From NCBI RefSeq assembly GCF_001007935.1, contig NZ_CP011451.1:62001-126000 (forward strand): a stretch of 64,000 nt of DNA, in the 5' to 3' direction. The position numbers and the translations under genes were made by a program. Shown piece after piece: positions 8,929 through 17,267 of this stretch; position 1 is the first letter of the stretch; each line of letters begins with the position of its first letter. The stretch comes from Nitrosomonas communis (GTDB lineage: Bacteria; Pseudomonadota; Gammaproteobacteria; Burkholderiales; Nitrosomonadaceae). The notes under the pieces were generated by a model, which was not told the DNA's origin, searched no databases, and saw nothing but the letters and a program-made list of their open reading frames with translations.

Positions 8929-11133
8929 CTATCGGTTCAGTCCTTTTTCTGTTTTGGATTGTATGCCGACACGGCGCTTAAGCCAGGTGACCAGTCCATA
9001 GCCGATAAGAGCAATGCCGCCGAAAACCAGCGCCAACATAATACCGCTTTTCCAACTAGGCTCTACCAACATAGCGTGAATGCGATCGGTAAAAAGCGTA
9101 ATGGCAGCAATGCCGGGCCACATACCGATCACAGTGCCCCAGAAGAAATCTTTGAGTTTGATGTGGGAAGCGCCAGCCACCACATTGGTGATTGTGTAAG
9201 GGGCAATGGGCACCACGCGGAAGAATATGACAGCCAGCATGCCTTGTTTCGCCAGCCGCAAGCTGATACGATTTAACCGGCCATTGCCAATTCGGTACAC
9301 CACATTGCGACCAAGGTAAGCGCCGACCCCATAACCAGCTAGCGCGCAGCCAAGCGAACCAGCAAATGCACAGATGAAGCCGGTAAAAGGTCCAAAAGCC
9401 ATAATAGTTACGATAATGAGCAAGGTAATTGGAAACATCATCAGCCCGAGGATTGTCACACCAACTATTGCTAACAGGGGGGCAGCGGGAAGTTCGGCGA
9501 ATGCGCCGAGGGCGAGGAGCAGCGTTTCGTAATCAAGGTATTCCGATAACGGTGTCCAGCGCCACATTGCCGCCAATGCCGCCAGGAAGAGTAATATGAT
9601 TATCCATACTATTACGCGTCGCCGCGCTGGTGGCCGCTCCTCTTCATAAACGAATTGCTCGACCAACCGGTCTGGATCGATTGGCTCCTCAGGATCCACT
9701 AGCGTCGTCTCGGACACCAATTCCTCGACTACCTCAGGCACTTCTAGAAGCAGAGGCACAGGCCGCAGCGTACGGCCACTGCCGGACAACGCGTCGATGG
9801 CTCGCGTCAATGAGCCCAGGTTCGCGGTTGCCTGGGCGATCTGCTGGGGTTCGACACCAAGGTGTTCCGCCAGCAACCGATTACGAAAACCAGCGATTGC
9901 GGTGCAGATATCTTCGCGACCTTCGGATTCGAAGGCAAGATCGCACTCTGTATCGATACCCATCGAACGATTGTTCAAATTGGAGGAGCCGATACGCACA
10001 AAAATATCGTCTACTACCATTATTTTGGAATGGACGATGATGTTGTTGTCGCCAAGCTCGGGGACTTCCGGGTAGAGTAAACGCAGACGCTTTTTGTGAT
10101 CTCTTTGCTGCAGTTTGTGCGCGAATTTGGTGCGTAGTACATCCATAGTTACTTGAGACAGCCAACCGCACGTAGATTTGCCTGTCACAATAACTACTTC
10201 AGGACCTTCCGGCTCCTTGAGGCGTCGGGCAAGGGCGTCACAGATAACTGCGGAAGTGAGGTACTGATTCTCGATATAAATAGAGCGCTGGGCCGCAGCA
10301 ATTGCATCCAAGTATAAGCGTTCGACCTCACGAATCTCGGTACACCCCTGATGAGCCGGCTCGGTACGAGCAATAGCCACGCGCACATTCTCCACATCTA
10401 CGGACACGTCATCTGGCCATAGCTCTGCAACTGACCGTGGTGGGTGGGAAGGAATAGTATACCTACACGCCCGTTGCCAGCGATCGCGTACCAACTTGCT
10501 AAGCGAGCGGGCGACAGGACCTGCCACCATCAGCTGTACATCATGGTATGGAGCGGATGGACCATTGCCTTCGTCACGCCGCAGGTCATCAGCTTTATGT
10601 TCCGGCGTATCCCAGCGCCCCCGAGTCAGATCCAGACCACCACAGAACGCCACGGTATCATCTGCCACTATTACTTTCTGATGATGGCTGGCCCAGATGG
10701 GATGACAGTCGTCAAGCCAGAAATGGACTCGTCGGTGAGTGCGCCAATCCAATTGGTAAACTGGCAGCCATTCACGATCCATACCATAAAGCGCTATAAA
10801 GTCCCAATCGAGTACGTAGGCCAGGAATTCTGGCTCAGATTCGGCAAGATAATTAAGCAGCAATCTTAACGTCTTAGGCTGACCGTCATCCTCTCCATTA
10901 CGGACGAGCAGAAGATCACTGTAAATGTCCCATGAGAGTATTAACAGCGAGCGTTTTGCTCGCAAGGCTGTGGCGCGGAATGCGCGAAAGTAGGCCGCAC
11001 CGTCCACCAGAAAGGCAATACGGTCTGCTGTTTCGACACACCAACAATTCTGACCAGGCTTAAGAATCTTCATATTTGATGGAATGGGGAGGAGCCCGAT
11101 TAGTTCCAAAGCAGAAAAATTTTCAAGCAGCAT
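8929..11133 (-). CDS. Phospholipase D/cardiolipin synthase-like protein with C-terminal VTT (DedA/TVP38) membrane domain
   Basis: A 734-residue fusion. The N-terminal half has two PLD HKD motifs, HQKVIVADD (His151, Lys153) and HSKIMVVDD (His368, Lys370), with GGLD and GSSNLNNRS after them, typical of phosphatidyl-transfer enzymes. After a Glu/Pro-rich linker (about 470-500) come hydrophobic helices and a VTT domain (about 530-720, with FRVVPIAPYTITN), the family of DedA/TVP38 lipid scramblases. A later start at Met21 (11073) is possible and would put the first domain at the N-terminus. It overlaps no gene and precedes the EEP gene by 2 nt. Inference: makes and moves anionic phospholipid at the inner membrane. 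Confidence 0.88.
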   Translation of the reverse strand: MLLENFSALELIGLLPIPSNMKILKPGQNCWCVETADRIAFLVDGAAYFRAFRATALRAKRSLLILSWDIYSDLLLVRNGEDDGQPKTLRLLLNYLAESEPEFLAYVLDWDFIALYGMDREWLPVYQLDWRTHRRVHFWLDDCHPIWASHHQKVIVADDTVAFCGGLDLTRGRWDTPEHKADDLRRDEGNGPSAPYHDVQLMVAGPVARSLSKLVRDRWQRACRYTIPSHPPRSVAELWPDDVSVDVENVRVAIARTEPAHQGCTEIREVERLYLDAIAAAQRSIYIENQYLTSAVICDALARRLKEPEGPEVVIVTGKSTCGWLSQVTMDVLRTKFAHKLQQRDHKKRLRLLYPEVPELGDNNIIVHSKIMVVDDIFVRIGSSNLNNRSMGIDTECDLAFESEGREDICTAIAGFRNRLLAEHLGVEPQQIAQATANLGSLTRAIDALSGSGRTLRPVPLLLEVPEVVEELVSETTLVDPEEPIDPDRLVEQFVYEEERPPARRRVIVWIIILLFLAALAAMWRWTPLSEYLDYETLLLALGAFAELPAAPLLAIVGVTILGLMMFPITLLIIVTIMAFGPFTGFICAFAGSLGCALAGYGVGAYLGRNVVYRIGNGRLNRISLRLAKQGMLAVIFFRVVPIAPYTITNVVAGASHIKLKDFFWGTVIGMWPGIAAITLFTDRIHAMLVEPSWKSGIMLALVFGGIALIGYGLVTWLKRRVGIQSKTEKGLNR

Positions 11134-11580
11134 TTTTGATTCACATTACTTATGATCAAATAGAAAGAGCACAGATGAAGCATTATCAGCAGTTCACCCG
11201 AGGAGTGCACGCTATCAGATTTGCGAGTTACGGAAGACAGAGGTTTTAAGCAAGAAGAGATAGTGAGAAGCTAGCGTGAATAAGTCTACGATTTCGCGCG
11301 TAAACTAAGCAAGCCGGCAGGAACAGCGTGGTACCATTCGCTACCTACCGAGTCAGCATCAATGACCCGCCCGGAATGGTTGAGCAAAGCGCGCGTATAT
11401 AGGTGATTGGGAAAACGATAATATGAAATTGACTGATGTTTCCGAAGAACAAGTGCAGCGGGCAGTCAATCGCCTTGGTCACCGACCACGCAGCTACCCG
11501 GATTTAGCACCCCGCATGAGGTATTCTTATAAGGGCATGGGTCGTCCGCTAGTGAACACGCCGCTGTGATCTGAGGAAAT
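11134..11580. other. Intergenic region between the phospholipase D and BON genes
   Basis: The only candidate is a plus-strand 48-codon frame at 11423-11569 (starts MKLTDVSEEQVQRAV, ends LVNTPL) with a weak upstream GATTGGG and no known domain. I do not treat it as a gene with confidence. No other structure is seen. Confidence 0.3.
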
Positions 11581-12306
11581 CTAGCTGAGCAATTCGAGAT
11601 TGTTCACTACACGTGTGACGGCGAACACGTACCAGGCGTCAAGCTCGGCGCGGCGGCGCTCGTCAGCAGTGCGCACGTAGCCTTGCAGCGTCACCACATA
11701 GTTACTACACTTGACATCGATCTGATCAGGCTGCACGAACGGATCCATCTCGAGCACCAGGCGCACGGCATCAATAACTTCGTAGTCGGTATCCTCCTCC
11801 GATGGCGCGACGTCAAGCGAGTTGACGACGTTGCAGCAGCCAGGCGTCCACCAGGCAAGTACTTCAGAAATGCGTTTATGTGAAAGGCTGATCACTGTAC
11901 CGTCGAGCGTAACGATCCCATCCTTGACTTCAAAGTCGATTGATCCGCCGTCTTCGGGCGGTGCCTCGCGTAGCGTCTCGAGCTTACTGCTATTCATGAC
12001 GCGAATGGTGCAGTTGCGTAACTCGTTCGTGTTGAGCAGGAAGTTGGCGAATGAGTTGCGGATTGCACCGTCACCGCGTCGCTCGGAGGATACAACACGT
12101 AACCGGTCGACGACTCCGCGCGTGCCTACGATTGCACTGGCTGCTTCGAGAGCGAGCTTCTTGGCGGCGATGTCCGCGACCTCTCCCTCCATCACCACCG
12201 AATCTTGCACCACGCTTACCTTCACCGGATAACGATGCGGATTGATACGCGGCTCATTTTCAAGAGCCTGCTGGATATGCTTCATCATGGCTTCGGTTTC
12301 GTTCAT
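11581..12306 (-). CDS. Triple BON-domain protein
   Basis: A 241-residue protein made of three BON-like repeats of about 65-70 residues (about 1-70, 100-165 and 168-240), each with the VxxGxV...A...GVxxVxNxL pattern (GEVADIAAKK..GVVDRL; GTVISLSHK..NVVNSL; GYVRTADERR..RVVNNL). BON domains bind phospholipid membranes and appear in OsmY and in secretins. No signal peptide is visible, which suggests a cytosolic location. Start ATG 12306 is preceded by AGGGAGA. It follows the phospholipase D/EEP pair on the same strand after 450 bp, consistent with a membrane or osmotic-stress theme. Confidence 0.82.
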   Translation of the reverse strand: MNETEAMMKHIQQALENEPRINPHRYPVKVSVVQDSVVMEGEVADIAAKKLALEAASAIVGTRGVVDRLRVVSSERRGDGAIRNSFANFLLNTNELRNCTIRVMNSSKLETLREAPPEDGGSIDFEVKDGIVTLDGTVISLSHKRISEVLAWWTPGCCNVVNSLDVAPSEEDTDYEVIDAVRLVLEMDPFVQPDQIDVKCSNYVVTLQGYVRTADERRRAELDAWYVFAVTRVVNNLELLS

Positions 12307-12633
12307 TTCGATCTCCCTCTCACTTAATCCGGTGTATAGAAAAAATAAACGCTCTTTTTCATATAGAATGAAAGTAGAGCATCAATTTTTGATAAGTGAC
12401 CAAAATAAAATCAAAAATTTGCGCTCAATTGGCAGAAAAAACTATTCGATTTAACGTTGTTGTTCTTGACGGCGTCCCAGTGGATAAGCTGAGATGATCA
12501 AGCATTTAAGCAATGGCGCCGAATTACAGGATCGCCTCTATCGCTTAATTCAAATAAGTAGCTGGCACAATCTGGTCGTAACTAATCATGAGAAAATAGA
12601 TTCGACCGGCTCTATACACCAGAGATACAAAAT

Positions 12634-12663
12634 AAAAAAATTGCCGTCAAAAAAACGGCAGAA
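12634..12663 (-). terminator. Rho-independent terminator of the small exported protein gene
   Basis: TGCCGT (12642-12647) pairs with ACGGCA (12655-12660). Read on the minus strand, the stem is followed directly by a run of seven T. It lies about 100 nt past the stop of the minus-strand gene at 12761-13021. The remainder of 12307-12760 shows nothing supportable; an overlapping plus-strand frame (12494-12931) has no recognisable features. Confidence 0.7.
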
Positions 12664-12760
12664 AAAGTTACATCTTACGCCTAACATCAACCAACTAATG
12701 GGTTTCTCTATAATCTTTCAAGAAGTCTTGATGACTCCTTGGATCTGGGTAGTGCTTGAC

Positions 12761-13021
12761 CTATGGGAACATAGGGTAGACCGTTCGTTGAAATTTTTTG
12801 TTTTTCTTCTGTTTGATTTGTTGCCGTGGTTGTGTTTGTTTACTGGTTTGATCCAGTTGATTTACTTGAGAGTTACCATGAATACTGTCGGTAACAGTAG
12901 CAACCTTAGTAGAACTCGTTCCACTCGCTGAAGTATTTATTGGGTTTGCCGATACATGTGCGGAGGCACCAAACGCAAGAAGAATGCTTACGAGTATAGT
13001 TTTTTTATTGAATGGATTCAT
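12761..13021 (-). CDS. Small exported protein, function unknown
   Basis: An 86-residue protein with a clear Sec signal peptide (MNPFNKKTILVSILLAFG, cleavage near VSA-N at 25) and a short mature part rich in Ser, Thr, Gln and Asn with a basic end (QIKQKKNKKFQR). The start at 13021 is supported by AAGGAG 7-8 nt upstream; the 12 extra codons of the longer frame lie before that ribosome site. No family recognised. Followed by a good terminator, so probably a monocistronic unit. Confidence 0.65.
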   Translation of the reverse strand: MNPFNKKTILVSILLAFGASAHVSANPINTSASGTSSTKVATVTDSIHGNSQVNQLDQTSKQTQPRQQIKQKKNKKFQRTVYPMFP

Positions 13022-13353
13022 TTTTTTCTCCTTAGAAACTATTCCCAGTCTCATCAAAATGTTTTACATAACCCCCTATCTGAGTAGTAATCGTATATGG
13101 CATTTCAGGCAATAAATATAAGCACATGCCTTAATTTGTTATAAAGAAGATCTTTAAAAATGACTAAAGAAAATCTTTAAAAAAGGAGTAAGAAAAATTG
13201 AGGTAGTTGTCAAACAAGGTGAGCTTGCTAAGGAAATTAAGCGCCACAAGCTGCTGGGTAATCTTGAATCAGGGCTAAACAGTCCTATAAGGAACAGGTT
13301 ATGCAATTGGCTTGAGATATGATTGACGATTAATGATAAAGTAAGCCGTCTAA
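13022..13353. other. Intergenic region, nothing certain
   Basis: Holds the likely promoter of the minus-strand small exported protein gene. A plus-strand open stretch near 13200-13315 (reading VVKQGELAKEIKRHKLLG) has no start or recognisable family and may be a gene scrap. Confidence 0.3.
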
Positions 13354-13456
13354 TTCCACTTCTAAATCAAAATTGACTTTGTCGGCTTCACCTTGCCGTA
13401 TGATTGATTTACTGTCTGCGGCTCGCCTTTGCGTCATGTTTGATTTAGAAATGGAA
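13354..13456 (+). mobile_element. MITE-1 copy d
   Basis: About 103 bp in the same orientation and nearly the same sequence as the copy at 8078 (left end TTCCACTTCTAAATCAAAA, right end TTTGATTTAGAAATGGAA). It lies 30 bp beyond the stop codon of the GCS2 gene. Confidence 0.85.
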
Positions 13457-13486
13457 AAATCACATTACCTTCTTTCTGCTTTGGCT

Positions 13487-14728
13487 TTAATTTATTCCAA
13501 GAAATAGCCGCCCTTCATGCAAGCAGTCACACAATTCTCTGTAGACAGTTCTTAGTCGCGCCTGACTAAAATCCTGATCAACAGCACGCAAAATACGACG
13601 CGCTAGTGTGCCTCGTTCCAGAATGACAGTTAACGCCTGCCGCCAGGGTTGTACGCTCTGCTCTGACAGCACTGAGGCAATTAAATGCTGCCACAACTCC
13701 CGTGCTTTACAGTGTGGTGCAGAGCAACCCATCAATCTCAGATATTCCTGGTCAGTAATCCTCGCTTGCTCGGCATCTCGTATGCAGTCGTTTAGGATCT
13801 TGACCAGAGAATCGGTACTGATCGCCTGCTGATTAGCGAATGGTGCGGTGTGCTGGTGATACAATGCATGCACGATATCGCGCACCACTGCAGCGATAGC
13901 CAGATCGGCATACGGGCATTCCTGTATATCGATCAACCTGATTTCGATGGCATTGCGCACAAAACGGGCTACTGCGCCGCGTACATTGAACCATTCATAC
14001 TGCAAGATGCCTTCTGGGTCGAGCGCAGTGATCTCTTGATACATCGGCGCTAGAATCTGCTTTTCATAAGCAGCACGAGTCGTGATCGTGTCTGGTATCA
14101 CTTTGCCCATGGTCGAAGGGATTTTAATTTGATGTGTCAGGTAATTTTGCAAGCGGCAATCCAGAAAACCGGCTTGATATCCTGCAACAATCGGTGAGCT
14201 GGCTGCCAGTGCAGGCAAAATGGGTAACAGCAGTCGGATAGCTGCATGCAAGCGGGCGAATTCAGCATCGTCAGCAAAGGGCATATTGAAGTGCATGCTC
14301 TGCAGGTTGGCCCAGCCATGGCGTTTGCAATCAAAAATATCATCATAAGCACGATAGATTTCTGCATGATCATGCGGCCATAATCGTGTCTCGTTTCGAG
14401 GATTCATCCAGGGATGCATGGCAGAAGGCATCAATCTAGCGCCCATTAATTCAAGCTCACTATTGATGTGCTGAATTTCTTTCTGAAACAATACGGCAAG
14501 AGATTCAATATTCGGCTCAGGCTCAGCATTCTTTAGTTCAAGCAGATGCAGAACAAGTTCATTGGACCAGGCCAGCCGGCCGCACTCGACTTCAGAAACA
14601 TATCTGCCCGAAAGTTTATGCAGCACTTCATCTGCAATCGGCAGAACGGACAGGCTTTCGCGATCGACAATCATGTATTCCAACTCAATGCCGTAACCTG
14701 AGAAAGCGGGCAGCATAGCTTTCACCAT
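13487..14728 (-). CDS. GCS2-family carboxylate-amine ligase (glutamate-cysteine ligase-like)
   Basis: A 413-residue member of the glutamate-cysteine ligase type 2 family, which joins the carboxylate of an amino acid to an amine using ATP. The N-terminal motif GIELEYMIVD (12-21) carries the acidic metal/substrate residues. SMHFNMPFADDAEF (about 150-163) and FVRNAIEIRLIDIQECPYAD (about 275-294) fit the catalytic core. Its start overlaps the end of the ATP-grasp gene by 7 nt, so it is the third gene of a tight operon with a C39-like peptidase and a RimK-like ligase. That context points to a dedicated peptide or amide product, not ordinary glutathione synthesis. The exact substrates are unknown. 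Confidence 0.85.
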   Translation of the reverse strand: MVKAMLPAFSGYGIELEYMIVDRESLSVLPIADEVLHKLSGRYVSEVECGRLAWSNELVLHLLELKNAEPEPNIESLAVLFQKEIQHINSELELMGARLMPSAMHPWMNPRNETRLWPHDHAEIYRAYDDIFDCKRHGWANLQSMHFNMPFADDAEFARLHAAIRLLLPILPALAASSPIVAGYQAGFLDCRLQNYLTHQIKIPSTMGKVIPDTITTRAAYEKQILAPMYQEITALDPEGILQYEWFNVRGAVARFVRNAIEIRLIDIQECPYADLAIAAVVRDIVHALYHQHTAPFANQQAISTDSLVKILNDCIRDAEQARITDQEYLRLMGCSAPHCKARELWQHLIASVLSEQSVQPWRQALTVILERGTLARRILRAVDQDFSQARLRTVYRELCDCLHEGRLFLGIN

Positions 14729-16194
14729 CTCCCTGCCTGCTTACGCCGATCCAACCGATGCAAGAATACTGTCATAATCTGTTGATACAAGACGTCCTGG
14801 AGAATAGCATCCTCATTGCCAGCATCGACGTTAGGGTTATCATTGATTTCAATAACATAACAGCGCTTGCCGACCTCCTTGATATCTACTCCATACAGAC
14901 CATCACCGACCAGATTGGCGGCCTTGAGTGCCATTTTCACTACCTTGGGCGGAGCTTCTTCCAATGAGACAGCTTGCGTGACTCCTTCGACGTAATCCCG
15001 TTTGTGTTCGCCATGTTTGACAATCTGCCAGTGCCCCGGCGCCATGTAATATTTGCAGACGAATAAGGGACGGCGATCCAGTATCGCAACCCGCCAGTCG
15101 AATTCGGTTGGCAGGTATTGCTGGGCAACGATCAGCTCCGATTTGTCCAGCAATTCATCTACTTTATGACGCAACTCTTCTTCTGTCGTGACTTTAGCTA
15201 CGCCCAGCGAAAATGAGCTATCCGGCTGCTTGAGCACACACGGCAAGGTGAGCGCAGGAATGACCTGTTCGACATTGTCCCGATGTACCAGTAAAGTTTT
15301 AGGTACGGGAATGCGGTGCCGCTCCATTAATTCGGCTAGATATACTTTGTTGTTGCACTTGAGAATAGAATTGGGGTCATCAATTACCACTAAACCTTCG
15401 GCAGCAGCCCGCCGCGAGAAGCGATAAGTGTAATGATTGACATAGGTAGTATCACGAATAAACAGCGCATCAAATTCAGGTAATCGGCCAAAATCAGTAC
15501 GCGTAATAAATTCGACATGCATGCCAAGATTTTCTGCTGCCTTCTCGAACTGTTTCATTGCTTTGGCATTGGAGGGCGGTTCGGGATCATTTGGGTCACG
15601 CAGAATCGCTAAGTCATAACGAGGCACAGTTTGCTTCTGTATCCATGGTTTGCGCCCCGAAAAATAATCTGTAGCAGCCTGTATGACAAAGCCCTGGTGT
15701 TGCAACGGAATATCGCTCGTAGCGATAGCCTTGATGTTGCGAATGCGCCACTGATCCCCCTGCCGATCGAAATAAGCACGCAGCAATGGCGCCGGCAATA
15801 AATTAAACAACTGGCGACTGAGCTGATCGTAATGTTTGGCCACATTACGGCCAAAATAAATACTAAGCTCGAATTGATCTGATTTGATCAAGGCGAGTGA
15901 TTTTTGTATCTGTTCATCCAGATTCTCAGTAATCAATCGCACTAAACCTGGGGAGAGCAGATCCTCGATAACGTTCACCCGCGGAAAAGGCTTATGCCCG
16001 CGAGCTTCAGCCAGTAGTGAAACATAATAGCCTAGGCTTTGGTAGCGATAGGATTTACATAGATTGAAGACACGCACTCTGAGCTGGCTGCTATAGGCCG
16101 GGTCAGTCAAATACACTCTGGCAGGCACCACCGTTATATCAGGAATATTCAGTGGCCAATCATGAGGATTGCTGACAACAATGAGGTTGCTCAT
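14722..16194 (-). CDS. RimK-family ATP-grasp ligase with N-terminal RimK-like extension
   Basis: A 490-residue protein. The C-terminal 200 residues form an ATP-grasp fold with VLKQPDSSFSLGVAKV (nucleotide-binding loop, about 337-352) and YGVDIKEVGKRCYVIEIND followed by NPN (about 434-456), which supplies the Mg-ATP carboxylate ligands. RimK-type enzymes add amino acids, often glutamate, to peptides or proteins. The N-terminal 200 residues are the conserved extension typical of large RimK-like proteins encoded beside peptidases. It overlaps the C39-like gene by 4 nt and the GCS2 gene by 7 nt. Cytoplasmic, with no signal peptide. Product unknown. Confidence 0.87.
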   Translation of the reverse strand: MSNLIVVSNPHDWPLNIPDITVVPARVYLTDPAYSSQLRVRVFNLCKSYRYQSLGYYVSLLAEARGHKPFPRVNVIEDLLSPGLVRLITENLDEQIQKSLALIKSDQFELSIYFGRNVAKHYDQLSRQLFNLLPAPLLRAYFDRQGDQWRIRNIKAIATSDIPLQHQGFVIQAATDYFSGRKPWIQKQTVPRYDLAILRDPNDPEPPSNAKAMKQFEKAAENLGMHVEFITRTDFGRLPEFDALFIRDTTYVNHYTYRFSRRAAAEGLVVIDDPNSILKCNNKVYLAELMERHRIPVPKTLLVHRDNVEQVIPALTLPCVLKQPDSSFSLGVAKVTTEEELRHKVDELLDKSELIVAQQYLPTEFDWRVAILDRRPLFVCKYYMAPGHWQIVKHGEHKRDYVEGVTQAVSLEEAPPKVVKMALKAANLVGDGLYGVDIKEVGKRCYVIEINDNPNVDAGNEDAILQDVLYQQIMTVFLHRLDRRKQAGRW

Positions 16195-16934
16195 AATAGC
16201 TCAATCGCTTGTTGTTCGAGCGTTCGTGGGGGGTGGATGACTAACAAGTTGGAATCATACGTCACAATCCCTAACAAAATCGCACCGATCACCCGGTCAA
16301 TACTACTCCAGTATTCCTGGGTCGGCCCATAAGGATCAGCTACTAACAGCATACGCCGGGTGCGATTATAACCTGCGATAACCACGAAATGGCCGGCAGG
16401 GAAACCACATATATCATCCGGTATATCATCCGGTCCATGCTCGCGCGCAGCACGATACAAAAACGTCGCACTCAATCCAGTCAGAATAGGAAGACCACGG
16501 CGCAAGAGGCCATGAATCAATGCATAAGAAAGATCGGCCAGGCGTAGTCGCCCACCCAGACTCAGGAATTCCAGATAGCCTTCAGTAACGTAACGTAGCC
16601 TGTGATCCATTTTGGCCTCGCGCTGCTGGCGCAGCCGCTCAGCAATATCCACTCCTGTCACAAACCAGGTTGGATCGAATACCTTCAGATTATAGGTATA
16701 GATAGTGGCCTGAAAACCGTTGCGTAAAGCATCGCAAGCCAGAAAAACATCAAATGTGCCCCTGCCGCTTTCCACTTTGCGGATGCGGGCAATGAGATCT
16801 TCCAGCGACTCGTCCCTGCCCCAGTAGTCATAAACAGCATGTAAGCAAGTCGGGCCACATGTCGTCTCATCCGGCTGGGGCAGTATCTTGACGGGTAAGT
16901 GATGTATCAGTCTCAACTTGGCAGTCATTCTCAT
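16191..16934 (-). CDS. C39-like cysteine peptidase domain protein
   Basis: A 247-residue papain-fold protein of the C39-like group. Catalytic signature: QPDETTCGPTCL with Cys26 (and Cys30), GHFVVIAGY with His182, and VADPYG with Asp200, a full Cys-His-Asp triad. True C39 enzymes cleave double-glycine leaders of exported peptides. Here no ABC transporter is attached, and the gene is the first of a three-gene operon with ATP-grasp and GCS2 ligases, so it may trim or transfer the peptide made by those ligases. Two ATGs are possible: 16934, and 16928, which has better spacing from AGAGG. No signal peptide is seen. Confidence 0.83.
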   Translation of the reverse strand: MRMTAKLRLIHHLPVKILPQPDETTCGPTCLHAVYDYWGRDESLEDLIARIRKVESGRGTFDVFLACDALRNGFQATIYTYNLKVFDPTWFVTGVDIAERLRQQREAKMDHRLRYVTEGYLEFLSLGGRLRLADLSYALIHGLLRRGLPILTGLSATFLYRAAREHGPDDIPDDICGFPAGHFVVIAGYNRTRRMLLVADPYGPTQEYWSSIDRVIGAILLGIVTYDSNLLVIHPPRTLEQQAIELL

Positions 16935-17056
16935 CCGCCTCTTAAAGCATGGATAATATATTCATCATGTTAAGGAAAACCTGGTCAGAAGCTACAGTAG
17001 CATATTTATTCTTCCATTTCTAAATCAAAACTGATAATCCTCTAGCCAGCCTCCTC

Positions 17057-17080
17057 GCAGCCAGTTGTTAAACTAGCTGC
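17057..17080 (+). other. Hairpin upstream of the IS110 transposase fragment
   Basis: GCAGC-c-AGTT, loop GTTA, AACT-a-GCTGC: a 9-bp stem with one mismatch, ending 24 nt before the ATG at 17105. A flanking CTCC/GGAG pairing could extend it. In IS110 elements this non-coding end can encode the bridge RNA, so this may be a fossil of that RNA; that role is inference. Confidence 0.45.
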
Positions 17081-17104
17081 TGCAAAAACGATGAGGAGAC
17101 TGAG

Positions 17105-17254
17105 ATGCAACATTACTGCGGAATTGATTTACATTCAAATAATCATGTAGTGGTAGTCATTGACGAAGAAGACAAGCGTGTGTTTGAGAAGCGATTAAGT
17201 AATGATTTATCGCTCACACTTCAAGCACTCTCGCTAGAGGATTATCAGTTTTGA
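17105..17254 (+). pseudogene. Truncated IS110-family transposase (N-terminal 49 codons)
   Basis: Starts MQHYCGIDLHSNNHVVVVID, the characteristic opening of the IS110 DEDD (RuvC-like) domain with the first catalytic Asp in GIDLHS. After LQALS the frame enters the right inverted repeat and ends at TGA 17252-17254. The rest of the DEDD domain and the C-terminal serine domain are missing, so the product cannot be active. GATGAGGAG at 17090-17098 supplies a ribosome site. Confidence 0.75.
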
Positions 17255-17267
17255 TTTTGAAATAGAA

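Larger units (their letters stand above)
17012..17267 (+). mobile_element. IS110-derived mini-element with long inverted ends
   Basis: A 256-bp unit bounded by about 34-bp inverted repeats: the left end runs TTCCATTTCTAAATCAAAA then CTGATAATCCTCTAG, and the right end is its near-perfect complement. The outermost 19 bp are the MITE-1 ends. It contains a hairpin and the first 43 codons of an IS110-type transposase. IS110 elements normally lack such long terminal inverted repeats, so this looks like an internally deleted, non-autonomous derivative. Its right end abuts the stop codon of the neighbouring porin gene. Confidence 0.75.

Noticed and set aside
9630..10869. Plus-strand open frames opposite the phospholipase D gene
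   Set aside because: They are antisense shadows in a G+C-richer coding region; the minus strand has clear HKD motifs.
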